Source of the DNA: Mytilus galloprovincialis
Lineage: Eukaryota > Mollusca > Bivalvia > Mytilida > Mytilidae
Reading direction: 5' to 3'
DNA: 64,000 nt
Assembly (NCBI RefSeq): GCF_965363235.1
Contig: NC_134841.1
Location: forward strand, 54,209,078-54,273,077
Shown one piece after another: positions 45,691 to 60,000 of this stretch. Position 1 is the stretch's first letter. Every line of letters starts with the position of its first letter. Position numbers and translations under genes: made by a program. The notes under the pieces were generated by a model that was not told the origin of the DNA, made no database searches, and was given only the letters and a program-made list of their open reading frames with translations.

Positions 45691-47592
45691 GTACCCAATT
45701 TGTTTTGGATCAATCTAAATAAAACTAATCAACATAGTAAGGCTGATAAACCACCATTCTATACCGGATTAACATTTATTCAACCGTCAAAATGAGTAAA
45801 TCTTAATTAGTAAATTGTGTGAAGCAGACAAAAAAGCATTAAATTTTTAATGGAAAGATTATGACAATTACAAAACATATATTAGTATACAAAATACACA
45901 AATGATATAGTTTAAGCTGTATAGCTTATACACTTCAAAGCTTTAAACATATAGATTGTGAAAGTAGACAGCTATGTCTCCTTAAGTAAATTTGAATGAC
46001 AGGAAAGTTCTAATATAAACAAGTTAGATAATGTTTATCTTGTGAAAGGAAGGAACAAAGTAGTGAATACTGATGGCAATACTATAATCTGAAGGTAAAT
46101 TAAATATAATGAATGCGGAATATGTAGTAATGTTTAATTTCCTTCACCAAACTTATTAGACTGAAACCAAATTATACAAGTTATGGAATGGCAGTAAAAA
46201 AAATCTGATAGTGTGTATGGGCAGCTGTAACTAATTTATGACAATTACAAAATACAAATAAACATCTATCTAATGAACACACAAATAATACAAATCAAAT
46301 TAATGTTTTTTTACTAAACAACCAACATGCCTATAAGGTCACTCCAAGGAAAAACATGAGAATAGAAGGCATCACATTATCTACTTAAAAAGTGTAACTG
46401 GTTTAATTAATATGAATTGTTATTAAGAAGAACAGGGAATCATCATTTAAGGTGAAAAAGGAATTTGAAAAACCATAGAAGCAAGACTTAAAAAAAAAGA
46501 AATTATAATGCTGTCTAAAATATTGAAGAACATATTAGTGAATACCTAAATTATGTTACAGTAAATGTAAAAATTAAAGTCCATGAAAAGACAAAAATAC
46601 CATTTTATGCTACAATTGAAAGTTTCCTACTTCATATATAACATATGTAATACGTACTGTAAAATTGCCAGTTAATGATGATTCATTAAGATAATAATAA
46701 TTAAGGCTTTTGAAAAATACACATCCATTAGTCATACCTTTCTGATTACCCATAACCAAGACACAAGATTCAAAGTTTTATTATCCTCAGACACAATAGT
46801 GTGCAAGAGGTCAATATACATACATACATAAATAGACGAAATATCTGTACAGTAATGACAATACAATTATGAAAAACATGTATATGCAACAACAGGAGCT
46901 AACACACAATAAACCAATGCTATGCTAACCCATAGCTAACCTAAATAGTTGACAAAATTGATCACTCATACAATTGTAGTGCACATAGTACCAATATTAT
47001 ATATTAAGAAATAAAAATCTTTGGGGAAAAGAATAATTATATATCTTAATAGATGTATTTTTAGATATAATAATATTCTGATAAGAATAAAGAGTATCCT
47101 AGTAGAATATATGTACTTTTGTTTCATCAGTTAACTGAATTAGCTAGTTTAAAGACTTCAATGAAAATAATGTCAGTTTTTTTTTACACGTAAGCTAACT
47201 GAAACCAAGTGAATTAAATTTTAAAGCAAACAGGAAGGAAATTTGAATAAGCATAATACATGACAAAAGTGTTAAGTATATTGCCAAAATCCATTGAAAA
47301 AGTACACAAATGAAATATTTTTATATATTTTAGGTATTATAAATAATACACTGTACTTATACAGGACTAAGTTCTTGTACATATTTTAACTAAGCTCACA
47401 ATATCCTAGAGTTCTAAGTTTTATTGTGAACCAAATGGAAGTTTACCACAGAGTTAGCTATAAAAAGTTTATTTCTGAATTCTTTTTTTACTACAGTTTC
47501 AAAGAATTGGCATGCATGTTTTATTTTTGTTGTTCATCTATGAATACATCACGACATCAACTTTTATCTTTACATTGATAGTTCACAAAAGT
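45691..47592. other. Intergenic, nothing recognised
   Basis: AT-rich, holds the likely minus-gene polyadenylation signal at 47525-47520. No further exon identified with confidence, although a missing terminal exon of the Ulp1-like gene could lie here. Confidence 0.4.
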
Positions 47593-47664
47593 TTAATACA
47601 TTTTTTTAATTATTTTGAGAAGTTGTGATCTGCCTTTAACTTTCCAATCTTCAAGATTCCCATT
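47593..47664 (-). CDS. Minus gene, last exon found
   Basis: Acceptor ttcag, phase 0 in. It reads NGNLEDWKVKGRSQLLKIIK and KMY before TAA. A minus-strand AATAAA lies at 47525-47520, about 70 bp past the stop. No DCG active-site Cys motif is present. A possible donor after DWK could lead to a different last exon, which I did not find. Confidence 0.55.
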   Translation of the reverse strand, partial: NGNLEDWKVKGRSQLLKIIKKMY

Positions 47665-48031
47665 CTGAAAAATAATATATGCTATCAAATAGAAATTAAG
47701 AAACATATTATTTTTGTGTCTATCTTTTCCTGAAAGACATCTATTTTCTACTGTTTTACTTAATGAGTATCTATTTCATTTGACCTTTTTACTTTGTAAA
47801 GTGATTCTATGAAGTTGTCAGTGTGAGCATGTGTAGTATTATTTCATTTCATTTATATTGCATGTGTTTGCCTGATAAATGCGGGATATTCAATAAAATT
47901 TATTGACGTCTTGGTGTAAATTAATGGCCATATGCTACTTGTAATTTTATTTTGTTGAAAAGTAGAAATTGTAGTTATTAGAACGAGTACGTTCGTGATG
48001 CACTTCAGTATGTGAGCAGTATGGATAATGT

Positions 48032-48064
<33 letters not shown>

Positions 48065-51000
48065 AAATTATTAAAAGATAATAACGGTTTCAATGCATCA
48101 CTTTTTTACTAGTACTTTCACTGCTTCCGCAGATCTTCAGGTAATGTGACTTGTATAAAACAATTGATTGACGTTAACAATAGTATGACGTTAACAAATA
48201 CAAGGGAGACTACTAATGTCATTTTAAGACTTTAAAATGTTACGTTAAAATTAGAATATCATTTATCATTTAATCCCGGGTTGAGAATGTTTATGAATAA
48301 TTCTTCTTTCTTCCTCCGGAGAAAATCATTTTGACGATTGACCATATGCAATGGAAATATTTTAAATCGTCCATTAGAACAACGATGGAAATAGTCGTTT
48401 GCCCTAATGAGTGTTAAATCTTCATGGTTGGTTTGCTGTCTATGTAAAGTCATTCTAGTCCGCAGTTCATTTTTTGTCTCTCCAACATAGAATTCCTCAC
48501 AATTTGAACATATGATAGAATAGATGACGTTTGAACTTTTACAAGACATATTTTGCTTAACAGTAAAATGTTTTCCATTTTTGAAATAAATTGAACTTCC
48601 TTCTATTAAATTTGGACAAGTCATACAACGTTTATCGGTACATTTTTTTACAATTGGTACAGTTTCATTAAAGTCAAATTTTGAAGATGTTAAATATCGT
48701 TTCAGACTTTTCGACTGTCTTTTGCTGTTGATAATCTTCTTTTTCTCCAAATTATACCAATGTAAATATAAGGTAAAAGTCTGAGTCAGCCTTTTCCTGT
48801 CATATTTTAAATCTCAAATATCTCGAAAAGGAACCAAAATCACCTAAGTACATTTACAATACCTACTATTGCTCTCATGCTTTGCTTCAATAAAAAGTGG
48901 ATAACTCAGGACAACAAATTTGCTTTTACCCTTTATAACAAGCTAGCCAATAAGCATATCTGTAACTATTTATTTCTTACTCTGTGAAGTTTTATTTTGG
49001 GTATAATTTGTCAAAAGAATTTTGCTTTATATATACTGTACTAAAATGTACTAATTATTTAATTGCAGGAAATACATATAAAATAGACCAAACAAAACTC
49101 TTTACCTTTGCATGACTTATTTTAATTTCCTCAAAGGATTTTCCATACATTGCAGCAAAGTATCTGCAAAACAGAAAAGCAAAATAAAAATTGATCTTGA
49201 TTAACATAGATTTGGATATTGTTAATAGTTGATCAGGGTTTATAATTAATTTGAACAGAATCACAGACTGGTACAAATCATAACTCTGGCAAATTAAAAC
49301 TTAATAATTTGGCTCTGATTTTGATGAACACATACTTAAACTTAATATGTATTCCAACTGTTTGATTTTTATAAGTTCTTCTCCGTAATTTTTCATTTAA
49401 GTAAAAATTTAATATATGAAAATTCATCTGTTTTCAAGATGTGAAATTTTGTGAAAGGATTTACTCTTGCCAGATTATCATTCTATTATCTAATCATAAG
49501 CAAACCAAATAATACTTTGAAGATTGATATTCAAAATGCTTTTTTTATTGCATTTTTAAATAAATATTTTAGATTGATACGTAAAATTATCAAATGTGTA
49601 ATAGTTAGGATTGTGTTGTTTATGCATAGCGGTATAGGTACATTTATGACAAGATGTTTATTCTATCTCTCTATGATTCAAATTCATAAGATGATTGACT
49701 GATTTGTTTCTATTCAAATTGATTTATGAGATTCAAATTGGTATAAAACTATTTCCTTAATGAAATTTTGTTATTTATTTTTACCTTCCAAGTGATTGTG
49801 CTGTTTTTCGATAAGAACCTCCCATTGAACACATCATGGTTACAGTGAAAGTCTTGGGGCAAAAGGAAGCCAGAATCCAGTGTGTACTGAAACATCAATC
49901 ATATAATATTAACTCTTGGTATATCTAACTTAACTGGATGAACACTTTAAAATTTTCTGTTTGCCTAAATTTGAATTAATCAAATTCTAAAAATTTTGAC
50001 CTTTTTTTACTATTTTAATTAAAGCATCAATTGAGGAGTCTTGTTATTAAGAAATGTGCACTTGTCATTCAAATGATAAACCTGATCTATTTAGTGATAT
50101 TTACTTTTACAATATCCATTCAAAAGTTTCGATGAATAAGAAATTAAATAAGATAATACTTTTAAATATTGAGTTATGATATCAAGATGATACATCACTA
50201 AACTAACTTGTCACATATTGGGATCAGTATTAACCGCTTCTCTTCAAAAGCTATTCTTCTGCTATAGGCATTCACAAGATCTATATTGCAGGAATGTAGG
50301 ATCAACCTAGAACTGAAACAGATTTATTAAATTATCCAAATGACAACATTATTTAAAAATAAAAGAAGAATGTGTCCATGATGCCCCAGCTTGTAATTAT
50401 ACCACAAATTCAGAAATTTTTCTATTTACATGGGTAAAATTTTACTTCTAAGAAAATTTAAAATTTAAGAATTGTCTTCAGTTACTTTAGTATTCAATTC
50501 ATTGTCATTGAATTGTTGATTCAGTTTGATTGATCTGGACAAGAGGTTGACATTAAAAAAGATTGCCACCCTTTCAGACATATGATAGAGTAAATGATTA
50601 CTCTGTTATTAGCTAATCATGATATGGCATTTTAATGTGAAGTTTGATAATTTGTTTCCCTATATTTTTAAATGCATTGCTTGTCATAAATTTAAGTATT
50701 ACACATCATCAGGACAATTTTTTTTTGCTAACAGCTTCCTGCTGAAGACTGGATCAAATGTGTGAATACTATGATCTTCTGTTGCATAGTCTCTTGATGA
50801 TGTCTTTAGAATACATTAATAAATATGTGTTAAAGCATATCAATTGTATATTTTGAAAAAAAGACTGTATTTTAATTTTTACAAGGGTATATTATATTTA
50901 ATTATCAAAACCAACTGTAAGTGTAAAGTAATCTTCCCTGTTCAAATTTTTTTAACACAATTTATTTCTATATTCCTGTTTTTTTATTTTATTTATTCCA

Positions 51001-54000
51001 GTAACATATACTATTGAATAATGCTGATAACAAAATCCTTTCCTAATGATGAATGCTGCATATAAGCAGTACAAGTTGTGTACAGTAATCACCTTATTGA
51101 AACATAAACGATGCTGTCATCCAACCAATGACCTTTTGACAGTCTATTTAAGTCTCCCTGCCAGATTTCATGTCCATATCGCAGAAAAATCCTGTTCCAA
51201 TAAAATATAATAATGACATTGTTGTTATAATAACTGAATGGATTAAGTATTTATGACTTTTATATGCACAAGATAGAAAATTTCTTTCATTTCAGAATTA
51301 TGTAATATTACAATATCTTATACATTTGTATTCACTTTTAGCTCAGTTTATAATGAAATTGCATATCACAGCTTTGTGACGTCAAACACCCAGCCTTAAT
51401 TACTTTTATTATGGCATATCAGCCACGTTACAATTTTTGAACTGACGTTTATTAGTTTGACCCTAACTTATCAGGTCAACAAAAAGAAAAGAAAAAAAAG
51501 CACTAAAAAAAAATCAATTATCAGGTTATCTGTATATTGAGACTGAGACTACTATATAGTAGTCTCATATTGAGATTGTAAAATATCAGCAAGGCTTTCT
51601 GATCTCGTTCACTAAGATCACTCAACAAAAAAGCTTCATATTGTGACTGTCATCTGAAATTTTACAATATCAATATGCAGACAACCTGCTCATTAATAGG
51701 TGATGGAAAATACGTTTAATAGCAATTAAACTACTTGATATATTATGAAATGCAGGTATTTTATTGATACACCAATGGATTTTTGTGGTATACATGGTAC
51801 AAATCATATATTTATTTTTTGAAACCTTACACTGAATCTGATTCCATTCCTGGTAAGCATCTGAAATATAGAAAATGAGTGGAACAGTTTTAAAGTTGCA
51901 TTTTTGATTGAATCATAATAAATGAAGTATTCTACTATGCAAAAATTGAAGTCCGCTATAACAGACCCAAAATAAAACAATAAAACAAACGACCTTAATT
52001 AGGCATATAAAAAGAGTCATCTAAAAATAAGGAAGAAATATAATAAACAGTAAAACTGGCTATCACTAAACTAATTCCAGGCTCCTGGCATCAGATGGGC
52101 ATTTATATATATATTTACCTTCCTAAAAGATGCAATAAATTTACCACAGGAGCCATTCATAGATTTTTAAATATGATTGATTGATTTCAACTGACAGGAT
52201 GGTTGGTTATATTTTATTTGAAGTACCGTAAGTGATTTACAGCCTAATAAAGATTCAATAAATAAAAAGATGCATAGTTAAGTACCCTTTATTATCCTCT
52301 TCCAATGTCTGGTAATTGTCTACGATTTTAGAACGGGTACTTGGGCCATCAGCTGTAGAATATACACAAACAAGTTGTTTATCAATCTGACAGATAATCA
52401 TTTCGTGTATAATGTAGACAAAATAAAGAAAAGTCTACAGAAATGTTAATATGGAGAAATACTTGTCTTCTAATGAACGCCTAGGAATCAATCTTCTACC
52501 AGAACAATTTAAACTCTAATAAATAAAGATTAAAAGAAATGCCATAAATGTTAATAAGTAAAATAGTACAAGAGTTGTCTCCCATTAGAATTGAATAATA
52601 ATAAATGTTTTCTCATTCAGATGAAGACTTTTTAGAACCTGTTAGTGGTTAGTTAAAAGTCATATTTCCATCACCAAAGGATTAAATAAGATAAAGGGAA
52701 ATGTTAATAAGTAAAATAGTACAAGAGTTGTCTCCCATTGGAATTGAATCAACCTACAATAAATGTATTCTCATTCAGATGAAGACTTTTTAGTACCTGT
52801 TAGTGGTTAGTTAAAAGTCATATTTCCATCACCATAGGATTAAATAAGATAAAGGAATATGTTAATAAGTAAAATAGTACAAGAGTTGTCTCCCATTGGA
52901 ATTAAACCAACCTACAATAAATGTATTCTCCTTCAGATGAAGACTTTCATGTTCCACTCCAGTTAGTCAAAATAATACTTCCATTACCAGGATTAAACAA
53001 CAGCAAAAATATATATACAGCATTTATAACTGATCTCTTCATGTTAATTTTTGTTTAATTCTCCTGAAATCGATGAAAAGCTGAAAATGGCAAAAACACA
53101 GAATGAAGAATGTAACGTTTACTAAAAAAATGCATTTTGTCTATAACTGTTTAATAATATCGAAAAAAGACAGAATTTACATACCTCTCCATAGATCCTT
53201 ATGGGATAAGGGGTATAAGTTGTCTCCTTTATCATGGTAGATGTGCTGCACTTCTACCCCTTCAGCACAAGGACAGGCACACAAGTAATCATTAACCCCC
53301 TCTTCGTGGTATATCACCAGCTCTTTCATTAGGTATCCTGCAGTAAACATTAATGCTGCAGGACCTATAAGGAAACAATAATTTCTTAAAATAATGACTT
53401 ATGCAAATGTTATAGACAACTGCAAGGAGCACAAGTAATTCCTATTTAGTAATGAAAATCAATTGATTTACTGACAAACATTTTATTACATATATAGACT
53501 GCAGCCTTTTGTTGTCCTTTCCCCTAACCATAATAATAAATATATGTTAGTACTTTATTCTATGACCCTAGAGACTTCAACTCCATCTTTGCAAAATTTG
53601 TGTGAACCGCTCAACATTTGTATGCAGAACATATAAAAATGTTGAAATCATAAATAGTCTCACTTTATTTTCAAAAAATACAAATGTGCTATGTTTTGGA
53701 TCAGATATATACTATACTTTTCCTTTGACATATTAAAATATTTTTGAATTAAAAAAAAACCAAATCATATTCTTGTAAAGTAAGATACCCATTTTTTCAT
53801 CTGTTAACAGGTTTTTGGCCTCCTCAATTAACAGGTCTCTGACTGTCCTGCTTAGTCCTCTGTTGTTTAGGGCCTTTTTGATATTATCCATGTCAACTTT
53901 ATGATACTACAACAATTCACAATTACTTTCATGGAGTAAAAAAGTTCTTTGAGCATTTTCAATAAGTTGCCATTTTATTTTGCCCCCAATTATGCATATG

Positions 54001-57000
54001 CAAATGATGATAAACTTAAAAAAAGAACCCAACTTTACAGGTTAATACCAATGTTATTTAGTTTTACAATCCTTACTGATTACTTCAGCTGATATAATGA
54101 GGAATTTATCTAACAAAAATAAAGAGCTCTAAAATTAAGACAAACCTGCTGTACATAATGGTCCAAGTGGGATTTTGCAAAAATGTAAACTGCAATTTTT
54201 GCAAAATCTGGAAATATATTGAGGAGGTCGAAAACACTCATCCCACCTTCTCCTGGCACCAAAATATCCGGTCCATTATATGTCCTTGCATTTTACAAGA
54301 TAAGAAAATATTAGCTGTATAAGACAAGTGCATGAAACAGGTATATAAAATGCAAATTCTCCTTTGCAAATATATTTTAGAAATAACGTATTTTTGACAG
54401 ACAGATGAAATTTGCTAACCTATTAACTGTTGTATATTTGACATATTTAGATACAGAAGTGTGTACTTTATCAAATTAAAGTCCTATGAAACAAGTGACT
54501 GGTGAAAAATAATGTTTATCCAATTATTGAACCAATGAATGTATATATCATAAACTTAGTCTTCTGTGCAAGATTTTGTCTTTTTTTTCAAAACTATATC
54601 GTATAATTGTATCGTTAAAGAATTTCTTCAGGAAAAAGTATATGTACATAAGTTTAATAATGAAAACTATCCATTTTGTTATATGCATATTTTTTTTTTA
54701 ATTTGAGGTTTCATATGACTTGAAAAAATGTATTGTTGCAATTCTTTTGGAAAAATATAAAACACAATGTTTGTCATCTATTTATCAAATCAGATGTTGG
54801 TTTTCACTTTAAAGGGTATTTGCCGTCAATTGTTTTTATGACACAAGCATTTTTTATGAAATGCATCAATATGGATGTGCTAATTATAACCCCAAAAAAT
54901 GATTATATAATATTGTGGTGTAAACTTCAGAACAAGCTTTGTTTAAAAAAGAAAAAAAGGAAAAATATATGCTTTTTTTGTTCATCATGAACCTTTTACA
55001 TTATTCTGGTTTAGAAATTGAGGTAAATATTGAGGTAAAAAGGGCAATACCTCAATGGTCTTTTTCTAGGCTTGAACTGTATTTCACCGGCAAACATGCT
55101 GCAGCTCTCCAAACAGCTCAAATCTGTGTTGAAGTTTTGTGAAATGATGTGTTCAATGATATCTGCAGCATTTTTCTATACAAACGAATTTAAAATTTAT
55201 TTTAATAATTCATTATGATATTATAATGTTGATTTTATATGGTAAATGCAGTGTCATACAAAAAACCTTTCCCCACTAGAAGAAAAATTATATGACACAA
55301 AATATATTCATGAAATGTAATAAGCAGTTTTCTCTAATTTTTGTTCTATTTTTTTACATTTCCTGACCGGTGTGAAAAAAATATTTCTCCTAATGAAAAA
55401 TCTGTTCTCAGCAAATGATTGGTTAAAATTCAATTGTGACATTAAATTTTCTTGTTTTCTTCTGAATTTTCTTATTGTGATGTCATGTAAAAAGGCGACC
55501 ATGCCTGATGACTTCACATCCAAAGTACACAACTTTCCTCGAAATCTTTGAAAAGGAAGGATAAAAATGATAAGAGAAACAATTTCCAACACTGCATCTC
55601 GAGTATTATGATATTTCTCCACTCTCAACAGTTAAATCTTAATTATCTAAAAAGCTCAGCAAGCGCTTTAAATATTAAAATTCAACTGTCTCGAGTGGAG
55701 AAATATCGTAATACACTTGTTGCAGTTGTGGAATCTATATGTTTGTATGACAATGTATTCATCATATAAACAATTAACACATTTTACAAATATATTTTAC
55801 GTCCTATCATTTTTCTTCTAGAGGAGAAATGGTTTAATTTTGAAAAAAAAACATACTCCTGAGATGTTTTATTTTAAGATAACAAAAAACTTTATATACT
55901 CCTGACACCTTTTCAAATAATTACTTTATTGGATAACTGCTGGTGCCCTTAAAAAAAATCAAAAGGAATGAATTATACCATAATAAGTTTAAAAAATGCA
56001 CTCTTATTAGGACAAGGACTGAAACAGACATCATAATAAAATTGAGAATGTAAATGGGGAATGTGTCAAAGACAACCCGACCATAAAAAAACCAACATCA
56101 GAAGGTCACCAACAGGTCTTCAATGTAGCGAGAAATTCCTGCACTTGGAGGCGTCCTACAGCTGACCCCTAAACAAATATATACTAGTTCAGTGATAAAT
56201 TTCCAAATTGTACAAAAGAAACTAAAATTAAAATAATACAAGACTAACAAAGGCCAGAGGCTCCTGACTTGGGACAGGCGCAAAAATGCGGCGGGGTTAA
56301 ACATGTTTATGAGATCTCCACCCTCCCCGTATATAAACATGCTTTATATTTTAAAGACCGCATATACAAGTTGTTATGTTTGTCGGACATATTTGTCTAC
56401 ATGCTGGCCACAGTGCATTAATATATTTAACCTTGTCAATTGCTTGAGCCAATGGAGAGATCTGTTTTTCTGCTGTCTACAAAACATAAGAAAAAGATAT
56501 ATGTGTCAATAATAATAGTTTATAATGTCAATAAAAAAGATTTTAATATTTAAGCTAGTTTTTTTTGTTCAAATTATCTTTTTTCAATTTTTCAAATGAC
56601 AAAGATCATTTTCATCTACAGTTTTATTTTTGTATATTTGTATTGAATAATCATGGCTAATTGTCCATCATATCCAAAGTCAGTAATGAAATCAATTACA
56701 ATGTGCTTAAGTCAGGTTTTTTCATCACCAACTGGATTATCAAGGAATTTAAAACTAAGTCTGATGTTCAATTTTTACGGTTGTGTAATGCTTCAAAACT
56801 AACCTTTTATACCTTAAATTAACGCAAATAGAAAGTTGAATCTGTTGATATATAATCAAATTAATTATTTTTTTCCTGAACAGATTCTTACATTACGCTG
56901 TACTTTTGATACACTCTCTGCCTGTACTACAGTCTCTGCCTGTACTACAGTCTCTGCCTGTACTACAGTCTCTGCCTGTACTACAGTCTCTGCCTGTACT

Positions 57001-60000
57001 ACAGTCTCTGCCTCTACTAGTCTCTGCCTGTACTACAGTCTCTGCCTGTACTACAGTATCTGCCTGTACTACAGTCTCTGCCTGTACTACAGTCTGAGCC
57101 TCTACTACAGTCTCTGCCTCTATTACAGTCTCTGCCTCTACTACAGTCTCTGCCTGTACTACAGTCTCTGCCTCTACTACAGTATCTGCCTGTACTACAG
57201 TCTCTGCCTGTACTACAGTCTGAGCCTCTACTACAGTCTCTGCCTCTACTACAGTCTCTGCCTCTACTACAGTCTCTGCCTCTATTTCTTCATTTTCAAC
57301 CTACAGATTTAATAAAAATAGTATCTTTTAGATTTCTTTGAAAAAGAATATATACAGAATAAATAGTATAAAATATGTGAAAGCTGGAACTGTCGACTGA
57401 TGCTACCTGAAATGAACTACTTTTTTCCCCCAAAAAAAATCTACTGGTTGTTTGCTTAAAGGAAAAAAATAATCAATTGTACATTTTAAGTACTATCAAT
57501 TTAAACAGTTTATTTTTAGTACTGTATAATTACTGTGTAGTACAATGAAATACACATAAAAGTAGATGTGTACACCACGCCTCCGCAGTGTAACTAGACT
57601 AACCAAATCTCACCAGTTTCCTAAGTTCTAATAGACTAAGAACTCTACACAAGTGAACTGATAAAAATTATCTTCTGCATATGCACATTTACATGGAATT
57701 CTGTTGTGTGGTTTCAAAGGAGTTGTGATGACAAGAACAGCACAGACAGACTGTCATATGGAGAGACAGATGGGTCTTAGAACTTTGTTGCATGGGGTAA
57801 ATAATCATTATTAATCTCAATTTTTAAATGAAAGCTATGAATTTCAGATATATTTCTTACTTTATCTTGGGCATTTTCTTCATCCTTTGCTCGGAACTGC
57901 TCTTTTTTTATTTCTTTTTCTTCTTCAACTCCTGGTTTAATCTAATCATATTGGCATTGTTAAAATAAAATTGGAGTGATTCTCAATCTGCAGGAACTTG
58001 TTCAATTCATTATATATCTTAAATGAGATATATTCTCTTCTATTTAATATATCTCTGATCTTATGGTACTCCATATTCTTGGTCATATTGATCATTTTGT
58101 GTAAAATGAATTTTTTAAATAGATGTATCTGTAATGTTTTTTTCTGACTGTAAGTGATCCTTTTTCTGTTTGGTTTTGTTTAATATACTTACATGCTTCT
58201 TCTTTTTAATCTGATATTAATAATGTGTTTTTTTTGAAAACATATAATAAAGAATGAAGAAATTTTAGAATAATACAGACAATTGAAGACACATACCATA
58301 AAATATTTGGACAATACATTATGCATTTGGCCTTTGTGTTGTACTAAAGCAAAGTGAAAATAAAGCTAGGTGAAAGAAAAAATGTGATTAGAGAGATAGA
58401 AAGGTGGCAGATCACAGTTACATTCAAAATTAGTAGAGAAATTGACACAGCCATTATCTAAAGTGAAATCAGACAGCAGTACACAAAATACAGATTAAAA
58501 TATATACAAGTGAAAAGGAAACCACCAAATACCTAGGATAACCTCACATGGAAGTTAGGAGGTTAAGTTAAAGGTGACCTGAATAAGGCTTCAATAAGGT
58601 TTAATTATTGACTTGCAAGTCAATAATTCATAATTACGATGTACTTGATTTTGTTTTGACCAATTTTGATCACACAAAATGCTTATTACGAATCATTAAT
58701 TAAAAATTATTCACAAATAATTTCATTATTACTTAAGGAGGTTTGCGGGTAAAAGATTTTCAGAAAAAAATTAAACTTTAATTTTTAATTACAAATTTTA
58801 TTTATCACCTTAAGGAGTTGTTACTTTATCATATGGTACAAAAATCATTCCAAAACATCAATTCATGTTGGCCCCAGGTGACTTTTAAAATGTAGATATC
58901 ATTGAAAAAGCCCCAAATTATCTCCCTTTGGTGCAAAAATGCCATTTTTTGGCATTAAAATTGAAATATCTTTTTTAACTCATTGGTGACCTATATTTTT
59001 TATTGTTGTTTTCAAATAAGCTGTACATAAACTAGATAATTGTAAAATTAAAGCGATTTTTGTAATTTAGTTTGTTTTTTATTTCGCTATTTCTGCTATT
59101 AGTTCAACAGAAAAAAGGACATTAACAAAAATGCATGCTTCTTTCGAAGGCAGATTGTGAGCGTAAATGAATGGTGGCCCCATTTGCCATTTTTTTTATT
59201 TCATTTTTCTATTAAATATAAGATAAAGTTCATTTATAGAAAAATATAGAGAAATCCTATATTAAATACAAAATTTGATTTAGACCCGCGACCACCCTTA
59301 AAGCAAAGAACTGTTTTTAATTTTTTTGTCTAAATTATATTTTATTATAGATTCTCAATTATCTTGTGTCATAAATGTCAAATGTTAATACTAGGTTTCA
59401 AATTTTCATGAAGTTAATTAAGCAATAATGTATGCAATTTCAATATCAAGAATAAAATGACCCTTGAATTTCCTCATATAAAATGGTCATAAAAAATAAT
59501 GTAGTGACTAAGGTACTGCAATCATAGCCTAGACAAGGAGCGATGAGAGATTAAAACTATTCTACAATTATGTATGCACGTCCAATATACATAGAGAAGA
59601 TATCAATTTAAAGTTCTAAGCAGATGTTTATATTTTGTCATGCAAGCAGAGAGGAAAACATATACATTGTACTACGAATATCTTCTTACCTATTCATTTC
59701 TGTAAATAACAATAAGAAAAACTCAAAAAGACTGTTAAAAGTATCATAGAACGATACTTTACACTGGTTTGTTGATGCTATCTTGCTGAATTTTTTTTAC
59801 ATTCTAGAGGGAAGAAGTTTTAGATATACATGTACAATAATACAGTTTCATATGACAAATGTTAATGTATCCTAAAAATATTCATCAACCTTTACTCTGT
59901 CACAGCTATGAAGATTATGTCATGGAGTCTGTTGGTGCATCTGAAATTTAGACTATTATAAACCAATTATTTTTGCTATTTACCTTACACTATCAAAATA

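Noticed and set aside
54939..55142. 67-codon plus ORF with a plausible-looking C-terminal end
   Set aside because: It overlaps minus exon 7, which has both splice sites and matches neighbouring phases.
55308..55628. 106-codon minus ORF between exons 6 and 7 of the minus gene
   Set aside because: No acceptor/donor combination links it in phase, and no family is recognised. A symmetric sequence around tcgagta(t/g) suggests repeat origin.
56836..57312. 158-codon plus ORF of SACTTV/LCLYYS repeats
   Set aside because: Open only because of the 18-bp period. The minus strand has acceptor, donor and neighbours in phase, so the plus ORF is a shadow.
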